Source: Streptomyces antnestii
GTDB lineage: Bacteria > Actinomycetota > Actinomycetes > Streptomycetales > Streptomycetaceae
Assembly: GCF_004005495.1 (NCBI RefSeq)
Contig: NZ_RZYA01000030.1
Location: 37,884 to 101,883 of the forward strand
Direction of reading: 5' to 3'
DNA length: 64,000 nt
The notes beneath the pieces are model-generated. The model was not told the DNA's origin, searched no databases, and saw only the letters and a list, made by a program, of their open reading frames with translations. A program made the position numbers and the translations under genes. How positions within the stretch are numbered: position 1 is the stretch's first letter; each line of letters opens with the position of its first letter. Below are positions 16,462-26,639 of this stretch, piece after piece.

Positions 16462-16690
16462 CCACCGCAGCCGGATCGTCGGCGGGCGGGGCGATCCGTG
16501 CGTCCGGCAACGGTTCCACCCACGAGACCTCGCCCGGCGCAACGGAACTCGGCGGGCGATCGGGTCCGTCGTACAGGCCTACCAGACCTGAGGGCAGCAC
16601 CCGGATTGGGCGCGGCTGCAACACCCTCAGGCAGACGTTGGTGGCGATCTTGTAGAGCCAGGACCGGATCGAGGCGCGGCCCTCGAATCC
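16462..16690 (-). pseudogene. ECF sigma factor fragment
   Basis: About 75 codons resemble the region 2/linker of TIGR02960-type sigma-70 factors (GFEGRASIRSWLYKIATNVC, then VSWVEPLPDARI). Neither an intact region 2 start nor region 4 is joined in frame. A second motif (AAKEAVIARYLQDY, near 16840-16885) resembles the C-terminal part of the same family but lies upstream, suggesting rearrangement. Not functional as written. The bases 16234-16460 are C/A-rich low-complexity sequence. Confidence 0.5.
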
Positions 16691-17209
16691 AGCCTGCAAC
16701 GGGGCCACACCGGCACGAGGTCCGCCGGCTCGGCACGACAAGACCTCGGTCGCCGCCTCGCAGACTGGGATCAGCGGACGCCCTCCCGCGGAGGGCAGGG
16801 TGGCCACGACCGGCATCGACCGGCCGCGGGTAGTCCTGGAGGTACCGAGCGATCACCGCCTCCTTGGCGGCCAGACGTGCGGCACACCTGCCGGTCCCCC
16901 GTCCAGCCGCGATACGCCCCGAACTCCGCGTCGGCCGCACTCTCGCCTGACCCGTGACCAGAGATCCACGCGCTAAGCGCCTGGGGTCCGCGGGGCATAG
17001 GCTGACAGACCGTGAAGGAAGCCAGGGACGATCTCGGCGATCTCGTATGGGGACAGCCGAACAGCGCGCCGCGCAGGGCGACACTCTCTACATGCACGAG
17101 CTGGGGCGCAGTTGGCCGACCAGCACGCGGCCACTGTCGAACAGATACGGAACTACGAGCGTCATCTGGGCCATGTGGTGCGCGTGCTCACCCTCACCCC
17201 TGGTCGCGA

Positions 17210-17532
17210 CAGCGTGGGGCGGCGTGGGCATGACCACCGTCGCGTACTGCGCGGTCGCGCCCGAGGGGCGTACGCAGTACGACCAGATCTGGATGCGGCC
17301 CCAGGCCGTGCCGGGGCTGCGGCGGCTCACCGAGGCAGTGCACGCCGAGGGGGCCGCGATAGACCTGGCGATGGAGGAGAGCTTCGAGTTAGTCGCGATG
17401 GCCCGCGCGCTGCTGCGCGAGCCGGACTTCGTCAACCGCGTACGGGAGGAGAGCGCGGCGCGTTCGCTGTGCGTGCACTGCAACAAGTGCATGCCGACCA
17501 ACTTCTCGGGGACGCGCTGCGTTCTGACGTGA
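17210..17532 (+). pseudogene. Old-yellow-enzyme-type NADH:flavin oxidoreductase with internal deletion
   Basis: The N-terminal block (GGVGMTTVAYCAVAPEGRT, RPQAVPGLRRLTEAVHAEGA) runs directly into the C-terminal block (FELVAMARALLREPDFV, LCVHCNKCMPTNFSGTRC). Most of the TIM barrel, over 200 residues in the family, is missing, including the substrate-binding His pair. The 5' end is also lost. It contains a rare TTA leucine codon (about 17387). A terminator follows. About 16890-17200 upstream holds nothing recognisable. Confidence 0.65.
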
Positions 17533-17561
17533 CCGTCGGCGAGCGGGCCGGCGCAAAAGGG

Positions 17562-17601
17562 GAAGGGCCCCAGCAGGCCAGTAGTGGTGCTGGGGCCCTT
17601 C
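17562..17601. terminator. Hairpin terminator after flavin oxidoreductase relic
   Basis: A 14-bp perfect stem (17562-17575 with 17588-17601), a 12-base loop and a short T-rich tail, 30 bases after the stop. Confidence 0.75.
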
Positions 17602-17644
17602 TCGTTGCCGCTTTGCCGCTCGAGGAGATGGTTGCGCGTGGAGG

Positions 17645-18009
17645 TCAGACCACGGTTCCCTCGAGCTTGGCGTCACCGAGCTTGGGCTCGTGGCCGTCGC
17701 CGGCACCGGGATCGGCGTAGAGGTCCGCGGTGAGCGTGCCCTCGTGCGCGCCGCTCATGGTCAGGTCGGCGGTGTAGTGCGCGGTTCCTACCACGCCCCT
17801 GTGGTGTAGACGGCCTGCTCGGTGCCGTTGATGACGGACTTCCCGTCGTCGGAGAAGTTGTCCTCGCTTCCGGAGCGGACCAGCCACGATTCGAGCGGGT
17901 CTGGCCGCTCATGACGCTGGTTGAACAGGGCGAAGAAGACTGGCTGGAGTCCAGGCCGATGGAGTTCGGCCGGGAACTTCGGCCCGCTGACGGAGTCGGG
18001 TATCGGCAT
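17645..18009 (-). pseudogene. Frameshifted remnant, unrecognised
   Basis: Two protein-like frames meet near 17800. One (ELHRPGLQPVFFALFN, SWLVRSGSEDNFSDDG, SVINGTEQAVYTTGAW) runs from 18009 to about 17790. The other (VVGTAHYTADLTMSGAHEG, GDAKLEGTVV) runs to a stop at 17645. Together they look like one broken gene that lies just after the MFS gene on the same strand. I do not recognise the family. Confidence 0.35.
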
Positions 18010-18036
18010 ACGAGGGGAGAGACCCTCACGAGCTGG

Positions 18037-19389
18037 TCAACTCCCGTGGGGGACACCGACCTCGAGGCGCTCGGCGTCGCGCTCCGGTCGGATGAAGGCG
18101 ACGGCGAGCAGACCGGTGAGGATCATGACGAGGGCGCTGATGAGGAAGGCGGCCGTGTAGCCGGAGGTCGTCGTGTCCGCCGCGTCGATGAGATAGCCCG
18201 TGAGGGCGGGAGTGACCAGGCCGGGGAGGGTGCCGGTGGCGGCGACGATGCCGAAGAGGGCACCACGCTGCACAGTTGGGACGACCTGGGCGGCGGTCAT
18301 GTAGTGGAGGGGAACGGCGACGGCTCCGGTACCGAAGGCCAGTCCGATCAGCAGGAGCCGGGGAACGGTCCCGTCGGTGAAGGGGAGCACGGCCATCGCG
18401 CTGCCCGCAACGCAGACCGCGATCCCCTGCGTGGCGCCGCTGGACCAACGGCTGCTGACACCCCGGCTCTTGAGCACGTCCATGAGTGGGGACACTGTGA
18501 GCAGCAGGACGAGGCTGAAGCCGGCGATGGCGCTGATGGTGCTCGCGGCGGCCCCGGGGGCCATGTCGAGCTCGGTCCGGAGGTAGGACGGCAGCCAGGC
18601 CTGGCTGAGGGACAGCGCCCAAGAGGCGCCGAAGGCGCTGGAGACGCTGCCGAGGACCGTGCCGGTCAGCAGCAGTTTCCGGTACGGCAGGCGTGGAGTT
18701 CCGGCCGCTTGCGGACTGCGCTCTCCCCGCTTCTTCGTGTGTGCCGCGGGCGCGTCATCGAAGGGGCCGTCATGTCCGACGTACCACCAGACGAACGCCC
18801 AGACCGCGCTGACGGCGGCGAGCGCGACGTAGGCGGAGCGCCAGCCGTGGGCCGTGATGAGCCAGGTGAGTACGGGGGCGGAGACGAGGGTGCCCAACGC
18901 GGCGCCGCTGATCTGCAGGGCGGAGGGGAGCCCCCGCCGGTGCGGCGGGAACCACTTGTAGAGGGCGTGCATAGACATGGAGGCGGCCGGGCCTTCGGCG
19001 GCCCCGAGGAGGACGCGTCCCGCGATCAGCGTGGGGACGGTCGCCACGGCGAGTACGGGCAGCTGGGCGACGGCCCACGTCAGCGTCATGACGAAGAGCA
19101 GGGTGCGGCTGGTGACGCGGGAGGAGACGAAGCCGACGGCGAGGCCGGCGAGGCTGAACAGCAGGAAGAAGGCGCTGGAGATCAGTCCGTAGGTGCCGTG
19201 ACTGATCTCCAGCTCATCCATGATCGGGACGGCGGCGAGGCCGAGGACCGCCTTGTCGGCGAAGTTGACGACCATGAACATGACGATCATGGTGGTGATG
19301 AGCCAGGCCCGAGCCCGGTCGTACGGCGGAGGGGCGACTGCCTCATCGCCAAGCACATCGGAGGGCGGCGCGGAAGGCTGGGAAGCCAT
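18037..19389 (-). CDS. MFS transporter, organic acid/anion type
   Basis: 450 residues with twelve predicted helices split by a charged central loop (near residues 215-235). N-terminal features (NFADKAVLGLAAVPIM; GRVLLGAAEGPAASMSMHAL as the motif 4/5 region; WFPPHRRG) resemble the anion:cation symporter branch, which moves organic acids across the inner membrane. ATG 19389 has AGGAG eight bases upstream. Last gene of the run AMP ligase-acyl-CoA dehydrogenase-MFS, so it probably imports the acid that the ligase activates. Confidence 0.88.
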   Translation of the reverse strand: MASQPSAPPSDVLGDEAVAPPPYDRARAWLITTMIVMFMVVNFADKAVLGLAAVPIMDELEISHGTYGLISSAFFLLFSLAGLAVGFVSSRVTSRTLLFVMTLTWAVAQLPVLAVATVPTLIAGRVLLGAAEGPAASMSMHALYKWFPPHRRGLPSALQISGAALGTLVSAPVLTWLITAHGWRSAYVALAAVSAVWAFVWWYVGHDGPFDDAPAAHTKKRGERSPQAAGTPRLPYRKLLLTGTVLGSVSSAFGASWALSLSQAWLPSYLRTELDMAPGAAASTISAIAGFSLVLLLTVSPLMDVLKSRGVSSRWSSGATQGIAVCVAGSAMAVLPFTDGTVPRLLLIGLAFGTGAVAVPLHYMTAAQVVPTVQRGALFGIVAATGTLPGLVTPALTGYLIDAADTTTSGYTAAFLISALVMILTGLLAVAFIRPERDAERLEVGVPHGS

Positions 19390-19434
19390 GGGTGACTCCT
19401 GCGGGTAGGGCCTGACTCCGTACGAAGGGCTGAC

Positions 19435-20610
19435 TCAGACGAGTGCCTTGGCAATGGCGTTCTTGTGGATCTCGGTCGTGCCGGTGACGATGCGGAACAT
19501 GCGCAGGCTGCGGAAGATCTGCTCGACCTCGTGCCCGCGCGTGAGCCCCGCCTTGCCATGGATCTGGACGGCCTGGTCGGCGACGCGGAAGCAGGCCTCA
19601 GAGGTGAAGAGCTTGCACATGTTGGCCTCGACGGCGATGTTCTCGCCCCGGTCGGCGCGCGCGGCCGTGGCCGTCACCATCGAGCGGGCCGCGTACAGTT
19701 CAGTGGCCATGTCGGCGAGCTTGTGCTGGATGGCCTGGAGGGCGAGCAGCGGCTGCCCGAAGGCCTCGCGTTCCTTGGCGTACGCGACGGAGAGGTCCCA
19801 GGCGCGGCGGGCGGCGCCGATCAGGGACGGGCAGTGCAGGAGCCGGTTGAGGGTGATGCGCCCGATGCCTATGCGCAGGCCCTGGCCGATCTCACCGAGG
19901 AGGTTCGCGGCGGGGATCCGGCAGTTCTCGAAGACCAGGTCGCCCTCCATCTGCTGCCCGGACATGGGGACTTCGCCGTCGAGTACGCGGCAGCCGGGGG
20001 TGTCGAGGTCGACGAGGAACGCGCTGTAGGCCTCCTCGGTCCCCGCCATCCGCGCCACGACGATCGCGAAGTCCGCGAAGGGCGCGGCGGAGGAGAACAC
20101 CTTGTGCCCGTCGAGGACGTACGACTCGCTGTCCGGGGACGGCGTCGCGGTGGTGGTCATACGGCGTACGTCGGAGCCCGCGTCCTGTTCGGTGATGGAG
20201 AAGCAGCAGGCGCGCTCGCCTCGGATGACGGGCAGCAGATAACTCTCGAGCTGCTCCTCGGTCGCGTACTTGACGATCGCCCCGACGCGCAGCGGGCCGC
20301 CCATATCGCCCAGCACCGAGTGGGACAGGGCGGCCCCGGAGGCCGTGAGCTCCTCCTTCAGTGCGCACAGCTCGGTGAAGTTCAGCCCTTGACCGCCGAG
20401 TTCGGGAGGCAGGCTGATGCCGTAGAAGCCGAGTTCCGCGCTTCGCTTCCAGACGTGCTCCAGCGTGCGGCGGTCGAGAGCACTCTCGGCGGTGATGCCG
20501 TGCTCGCGCTCGTATGGGATGAGCTCGTCGGTCAGATAGGCGCGCAGTCGGCCGACGAGTTCCTTGAGGCGGGGATTGTCGTCGTAGGAGGGTTCGAGGG
20601 TGTAGGGCAA
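19435..20610 (-). CDS. Acyl-CoA dehydrogenase family flavoprotein
   Basis: 391 residues, normal length. FAD and substrate blocks are present: FSITEQDAGSDVRR, VLDGHKVFSSAAPFADF, ITLNRLLHCPSLIGAARR, VQIHGKAGLTRGHEVEQIFR. The usual catalytic Glu of YEGT is Thr in RIVTGTTEI, and the alternative Glu position (LERL in isovaleryl-CoA dehydrogenase) is Asn in LNRL, so the base is not where textbook members have it. Start is a TTG at 20610 with AAGGA upstream. Lies 58 bases after the ligase gene and 45 before the MFS gene in one operon. Confidence 0.9.
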   Translation of the reverse strand: MPYTLEPSYDDNPRLKELVGRLRAYLTDELIPYEREHGITAESALDRRTLEHVWKRSAELGFYGISLPPELGGQGLNFTELCALKEELTASGAALSHSVLGDMGGPLRVGAIVKYATEEQLESYLLPVIRGERACCFSITEQDAGSDVRRMTTTATPSPDSESYVLDGHKVFSSAAPFADFAIVVARMAGTEEAYSAFLVDLDTPGCRVLDGEVPMSGQQMEGDLVFENCRIPAANLLGEIGQGLRIGIGRITLNRLLHCPSLIGAARRAWDLSVAYAKEREAFGQPLLALQAIQHKLADMATELYAARSMVTATAARADRGENIAVEANMCKLFTSEACFRVADQAVQIHGKAGLTRGHEVEQIFRSLRMFRIVTGTTEIHKNAIAKALV

Positions 20611-20668
20611 GGCGATTCCTTCTTCTGGTCCTGTGCCCGGAGCTCGGGCTGAAGGTCGAGGCGGGGAG

Positions 20669-22225
20669 TCAGTGGACGCGGCGCTCGACGCCCGTCCAGT
20701 ACCGCTCGCGGATCGCGCGGCGGTCGATCTTGCCGTTGGGGTTGTGCGGCAGGGCGTCCACGACGTCCACGGAGCGGGGCTTCTTCATGCGGGCCAGGCG
20801 CTCGGCGCAGAAGTCGACGACCTCGGCCTCATCCAGGACCGCGCCCGCGCGCGGCACGACGACCGCCTTCACGGCCTCGCCCCACTGCTCGTCGGGCACG
20901 CCGACGACGGCGGCCTCGTATACGTCGGGGTGCTGGTGCAGGACCGATTCGACCTCGACGGCGTAGATGTTGAACCCGCCGGAGATGATCATGTCCTTCT
21001 TGCGGTCGACAATGAAGACGTAGCCGTCGGAGCGGCGGCGAGCGAGGTCTCCGGTGTGGAACCAGCCGTCGCGGAAGGACTCGGCTGTGAGGTCCTGTGC
21101 GTTGTAGTAGCCGGGGACGACGTCGGGGCCGCGTACGGCGATCTCGCCGATCTCCCCGTCGGCGACAGGCGTGCCCCTCTCGTCCACAATCCGCACCTCC
21201 GCCTCGGCGAGTGGTCGGCCGCAGGACAGCAGCAGCTCCTCGTCTCCGTCCTCGATCGCGCGCCGGTGGTCCTCGGTCGAGAGGAAGAGGACGCCCGAGG
21301 TGGTCTCACCGCAGCCGAAGCCCTGGGAGAGCACGGGCCCGAACAGCTCCCATGCCGCCCGAATCCGGGCCGGCGACATGGGAGCAGCGCCGTAGATGAG
21401 TTGCCGCAGACTGGAAACGTCGTAGTCCCGTGCTGTCGGCAGCGCGAGGACGGTGTTGACCATCGTCGGCACGACGAACGCGTGTGTGGCGCGCTCGCGT
21501 TGGATGGTCGCGAGGAACTCCTCAGCGTCCCAGCGCGGCAGTACGACCGCGCAGCCGCCCGCGAAGAAGATGCCGAGGAGCGGCATGCCCGAGGCGTGTG
21601 TGACGGGCCCCGCGAGGATCTGCCGGTCGCCGGGGCCGATCCGGGTGGCGGGACTCATCACCGACTTGCGCAGCAGCGCCAGCCGGTTGCCGTACGTCTG
21701 GATGGCGGCCTTGAGTCTGCCGGTGGAGCCGGACGTGAAGTGCAGGACCGCGATGTCGGTCTCGGAGCAGTCCACTTCCACGGGTTCGGCGGCGGTGGCC
21801 GCGAGCGTTTCCGCGTAGCCGGGGCCGAGATCGCTCGGCCCGTCGTAGCCGAGGACCGACTTCACTCCGGTGCCGGGGACCGCGGCACGGGCGGCTTCCA
21901 GGTGGGCGGCGTCGGTGAGCAGGACCTGGGCGTCCGACTCCGTGAGCAGTTGGTTGACCTCGCCGGTGCCGAGCCGTGCGTTGATGGGTGCGCGTGTCAA
22001 CCCCGCCTTGTAGAGAGCGGCTTCGGTGACGACCAGCTCGGCACGGTTGGCGGCGAGGGTGGCCACGCGGTCGCCCCGGTCCAGGCCCAGGCGGCGCAGC
22101 GCGGCGGCGAGACGGTCGCTCTGGTCGTCGAGCTCGGCGTAGGTCAGCCGGACGGGGCCGCAGACCAAGGCTTCGGCATCAGGGTGGTGGCCGGCTGTCC
22201 GGCGCACGTACCGCCCGAGGTTCAT
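20669..22225 (-). CDS. Acyl-CoA synthetase (AMP-forming ligase)
   Basis: 518 residues of the ANL superfamily. The phosphate-binding loop is TSGSTGRLKA; adenylate motifs GFGCGETTSG and GWFHTGDL, hinge RKKDMIISGGFNIYAVEVE and the C-terminal catalytic Lys region NPNGKIDR are all present. It turns a carboxylic acid into its CoA thioester with ATP; the substrate cannot be read. ATG 22225 with GGAGA upstream was preferred over an earlier in-frame codon. First gene of the operon, divergent from the TetR gene across a shared operator. Confidence 0.9.
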   Translation of the reverse strand: MNLGRYVRRTAGHHPDAEALVCGPVRLTYAELDDQSDRLAAALRRLGLDRGDRVATLAANRAELVVTEAALYKAGLTRAPINARLGTGEVNQLLTESDAQVLLTDAAHLEAARAAVPGTGVKSVLGYDGPSDLGPGYAETLAATAAEPVEVDCSETDIAVLHFTSGSTGRLKAAIQTYGNRLALLRKSVMSPATRIGPGDRQILAGPVTHASGMPLLGIFFAGGCAVVLPRWDAEEFLATIQRERATHAFVVPTMVNTVLALPTARDYDVSSLRQLIYGAAPMSPARIRAAWELFGPVLSQGFGCGETTSGVLFLSTEDHRRAIEDGDEELLLSCGRPLAEAEVRIVDERGTPVADGEIGEIAVRGPDVVPGYYNAQDLTAESFRDGWFHTGDLARRRSDGYVFIVDRKKDMIISGGFNIYAVEVESVLHQHPDVYEAAVVGVPDEQWGEAVKAVVVPRAGAVLDEAEVVDFCAERLARMKKPRSVDVVDALPHNPNGKIDRRAIRERYWTGVERRVH

Positions 22226-22266
22226 CGCATCTCCAAGTTGTCGAACAGTGTGTCCAGTAACAAGCT

Positions 22267-22284
22267 TTACGTTTGGCAACGTAA
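22267..22284. promoter_or_regulatory. Palindromic operator between ligase operon and TetR gene
   Basis: TTACGTT, four bases, AACGTAA: a perfect seven-base inverted repeat, 42 bases before the ligase start and 84 before the tetR start. Size and position fit a TetR dimer site that represses both directions. Confidence 0.65.
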
Positions 22285-22367
22285 GGGTGGCGTTAGGGTC
22301 AGGTCAACGGTCCGGAGGGTTGGACGGGCCGAAACGGCCCGGACGGCCTGGAGAAGAAGGAAGCGAA

Positions 22368-23000
22368 GTGGACACGAAGCCCGCAGGAGACCGCCGCGTC
22401 CGCAGGACGCGGGCCGCACTGCGTCACGCCCTGGTCGAACTGGTCCTGGACAGGGGGTTTCAGGCGATCACCGTCGAGGAGATCGCCGAACGCGCCGACG
22501 TCGGCCGTGCCACCTTCTACGCGCACTACCGCGACAAGGAGGACCTGCTGATCGGCATCGTCCGGGATCTCGCAGAGGACCGCGAACGCCTTCTGCCGGC
22601 GCTCCAGCAGGCGCGCACCGAGGGCTTCACCGGGCTGCCGGTGAAGTACATCTTCGAACACGCCGAGCAGGAAAAACCCGTGTACCGGGTCGTCCTGCGG
22701 GGCGAGGGGGACGGGCGGGCGCTGCGCGAGTTCACCGACCTCGTCTGCGCGCACGCCGAGTCCGCGTTCCGTGCGCGCGCCGAAGAACTCGGAGTCGCTC
22801 CGAGGATCCCTCTCGATGTCATCGCCCGAGCGTGGACCGGCGAACTCATCGGCCTGCTCACCTGGTGGGTCGAGAACGACACCGGATACAGTGCCGCCGA
22901 GATCACCGCTCACCTGCGTGACCTGTCCGTCTACGGTCGCGTCTGGGCGACGGGACTGACCCCGTCCGACGCCCCTGGGGCCCTCGACCTCGCCCCGTGA
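22368..23000 (+). CDS. TetR family transcriptional regulator
   Basis: 210 residues. N-terminal TetR HTH (ALVELVLDRGFQAITVEEIA, ADVGRATFYAHYRDKEDLL) and a divergent ligand-binding C-terminus. GTG 22368 with GAAGGA upstream is preferred to an ATG at 22248, which would read through the operator. It probably represses the divergent ligase-dehydrogenase-transporter operon and itself, with the acid or its CoA ester as inducer. Confidence 0.88.
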   Translation: MDTKPAGDRRVRRTRAALRHALVELVLDRGFQAITVEEIAERADVGRATFYAHYRDKEDLLIGIVRDLAEDRERLLPALQQARTEGFTGLPVKYIFEHAEQEKPVYRVVLRGEGDGRALREFTDLVCAHAESAFRARAEELGVAPRIPLDVIARAWTGELIGLLTWWVENDTGYSAAEITAHLRDLSVYGRVWATGLTPSDAPGALDLAP

Positions 23001-23093
23001 GGAGGTGTGTGTGCAGCCCCTCTGGCCGAGTTATCAGACACCGTGTACGGTATCGAGCTCAGTGCTGGCTACGATCACGAGTGGAGCGGATAC

Positions 23094-24287
23094 ATGACCG
23101 GCATGCCTCCTCTGACCGACCTCGTCTGGGCCCGGGGGTACACCGATCCGGCCTGGGCTCGACGGCACACGACGTCGGGGCGGGAACTGCTTCCGAGTCG
23201 CCGTGTCTGGCGGGGCTCCGGCACACCTTCACCCTTGCCTGCAAGGCCGCCCGGCACGAGCCCCCTCGACGACCTGGCCTTCGACGGGCCGCACGGGCAG
23301 TCGCTCACGCTCTCGGAGCTGCTCGCGGCAGCCGAGACCGACGCCTTGCTCGTAGTGCACCGCGGGACGCTCGTCCACGAACAGTATCTGCACGGATACG
23401 AGCCCCACGGCCTGCACTTCAACGCCTCGGCCGCGAAGTCCTATCTGGGCCTCGTCGTCGCAGTCCTGGTTCATGAAGGGCTGCTCGACCGAGACGCCCA
23501 GGTCGTGAAGTACGTCCCCGAGCTCGCCGGCACCGCCTTCGGCGAAGCGCAGGTCGACCACCTGCTCCACATGGGCACCCGCATGAACTACGCGGGCCGC
23601 CCGTACGACAAGGCCCTGGAAGCCCAGCGTTACTTCGCCGTCCTCGCACCCCAATTGCGTCCGTACGGCTATACCGGCCCCGCAACCATCCGCGAACACC
23701 TCGCTACTGCAAGCGCGACCGGTGAGCCGGGAGTCGAGTTCCGCTACGAGAACGGCAACGTCGAAGCACTCGCCGAAGTCCTGAGGCGCATCACCGGAAC
23801 CACGACCTCGGCACTGCTATCCGAAATGATCTGGTCTCGTATCGGCGCAGAGGAGGACGCCTATTACGTTCTCGACGCGGAAGGCGCCGAGGCCGCCAGC
23901 GGTGGTTTCAGCGCCACCGCCCGGGATCTGGCCAGGTTCGGCGAGATGATCCGACTCGGCGGCGCGCTCGGTGACCGCCAGATCGTCCCCGAGGTCGTCG
24001 CCTCCACGATCGTCTCCGGCGTGCCGGACGGTGTTGGGCGCCGTGTCCGCTTCCCCGCAGCACCCCCCAGCGCACCCGCCACCCTCTCGTACCACGACCT
24101 GTGGTGGATCCCGAACGACCCCTACGGCTCCTTCATGGCGAGTGGCATCCACGGCCAGCGCCTCTTCATCTCCCCCACACTCGACCTGGTCATCGTCCAC
24201 TACGCCTCCCAGGTCGTCTCCCCGGCGGCCCCCTACCCACCCCTCGTCCAGGCGTTCCTCGAGATCGGCACCCACCTCCAGGGCTGA
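23094..24287 (+). CDS. Serine hydrolase of the class C beta-lactamase/esterase family
   Basis: About 397 residues. The three family motifs are visible: SxxK as Ser112-Ala-Ala-Lys115, YxN as YEN (FRYENGNVEA), and an HGQ in place of KTG (SGIHGQRLFI), which points to an esterase or amide hydrolase of the EstB or 6-aminohexanoate-dimer hydrolase type rather than a beta-lactamase. No signal peptide is seen. Start is uncertain: ATG 23094 (GGAG upstream) or a GTG at 23007 nearly touching tetR. It may release the acid used by the neighbouring CoA ligase pathway. Confidence 0.82.
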   Translation: MTGMPPLTDLVWARGYTDPAWARRHTTSGRELLPSRRVWRGSGTPSPLPARPPGTSPLDDLAFDGPHGQSLTLSELLAAAETDALLVVHRGTLVHEQYLHGYEPHGLHFNASAAKSYLGLVVAVLVHEGLLDRDAQVVKYVPELAGTAFGEAQVDHLLHMGTRMNYAGRPYDKALEAQRYFAVLAPQLRPYGYTGPATIREHLATASATGEPGVEFRYENGNVEALAEVLRRITGTTTSALLSEMIWSRIGAEEDAYYVLDAEGAEAASGGFSATARDLARFGEMIRLGGALGDRQIVPEVVASTIVSGVPDGVGRRVRFPAAPPSAPATLSYHDLWWIPNDPYGSFMASGIHGQRLFISPTLDLVIVHYASQVVSPAAPYPPLVQAFLEIGTHLQG

Positions 24288-24533
24288 ATTCGATCTCGAG
24301 GACGGGTACTTGAACCTGATTCGGTGCTAGCGGCCGATCGTGCGGTGACCAGCCGATCAGCGGGTTCAGTGGCACACTCCCGTCCCGAGCATGAGGGCCG
24401 GGGTTGCCGCTGCACCGTAAGGCACTCCGCTGCGCCGAAGTTCACAGCCGCCACCGACAACGCGGGCTCGCCCAGGGCCGCCTTGGACTTGCCCGCATGG
24501 TCGGTCGCCGCGACTTGCCCGGGTCAGGTCGGG

Positions 24534-25970
<1,437 letters not shown>

Positions 25971-26390
25971 CAGACCCGCACTCCCTCACCCGCGCCCCAC
26001 CGGGCGCTTCCCCGATCGCGTCCGGCCACCGGCCGGGCACCGGCCCCCGGCCGCGGAGGGATCCGGCCCCCCGAACCCGATGATCTCCTCCACCACTGAC
26101 AACCAACTCAACAACAAGGGGAGAGAAGAGGGTTGTGACAATCCGGTACGGCCTCCGGAAACCCGTGGTGACCAGGGGAGATGCGGAGTACGTGGATGTC
26201 GGGCACGGAAGTGGCTTCGGCAGTGGGACCGGAAGCGCCGGCGGCAGGAGCTCACCGGGGCTTGCGGCGCGCAGTACGCGGGCGACACGGACCGGGCGGC
26301 GGCGCGGTGTTGGGTGGTCGCCGCACTGCGCGCTCGTACGGCCGGTTAATGTGACCTCCGTCAGTGTTACAGCAAGAAGGGGTGGACCCG
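25971..26390. other. Intergenic, no gene recognised
   Basis: 420 bases between the divergent replication-relaxation and EF-hand genes. A short A-rich stretch near 26100-26130 and a GTTAATGTG patch at 26345 could belong to promoters. A protein-like tail ending at 26349 has no start or family match, so it is not called. Confidence 0.3.
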
Positions 26391-26606
26391 GTGGCGGACA
26401 TCGAGGGAGCACGCAAGGCGTTCCAGCGGTTCGACGCGGACGGCGACGGCTTCATCACAGCGGCCGAGTACAAGAGCGCGATGGCGCAGATGGGCGACTT
26501 CAACGTCACCGAGTCGGTGGCCGAGGCCCTCATCGCCCGGCAGGACGCCAACGGCGACAAGGTCCTCTCGTTCGACGAGTTCTGGACGAACCTGAACAAG
26601 GCCTGA
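26391..26606 (+). CDS. Two-EF-hand calcium-binding protein
   Basis: 71 residues with two canonical loops: DADGDGFITAAE and DANGDKVLSFDE. Both carry acidic ligands at positions 1, 3, 5 and a closing Glu. GTG 26391 follows a purine-rich AAGAAGGGG; this start matches the usual N-terminus of Streptomyces EF-hand proteins. Probably a cytoplasmic calcium sensor or buffer. The HTH regulator starts 33 bases later and may be co-transcribed. Confidence 0.85.
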   Translation: MADIEGARKAFQRFDADGDGFITAAEYKSAMAQMGDFNVTESVAEALIARQDANGDKVLSFDEFWTNLNKA

Positions 26607-26639
26607 GCCCTGAGACCCCAGCCACGTCCGCGAGTCCCG

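Noticed and set aside
15066..16655. Collagen-like PTG repeat protein on the plus strand
   Set aside because: It is a translation of the 9-bp tandem repeat joined to antisense of the NarL-type gene, with no start context or domain.
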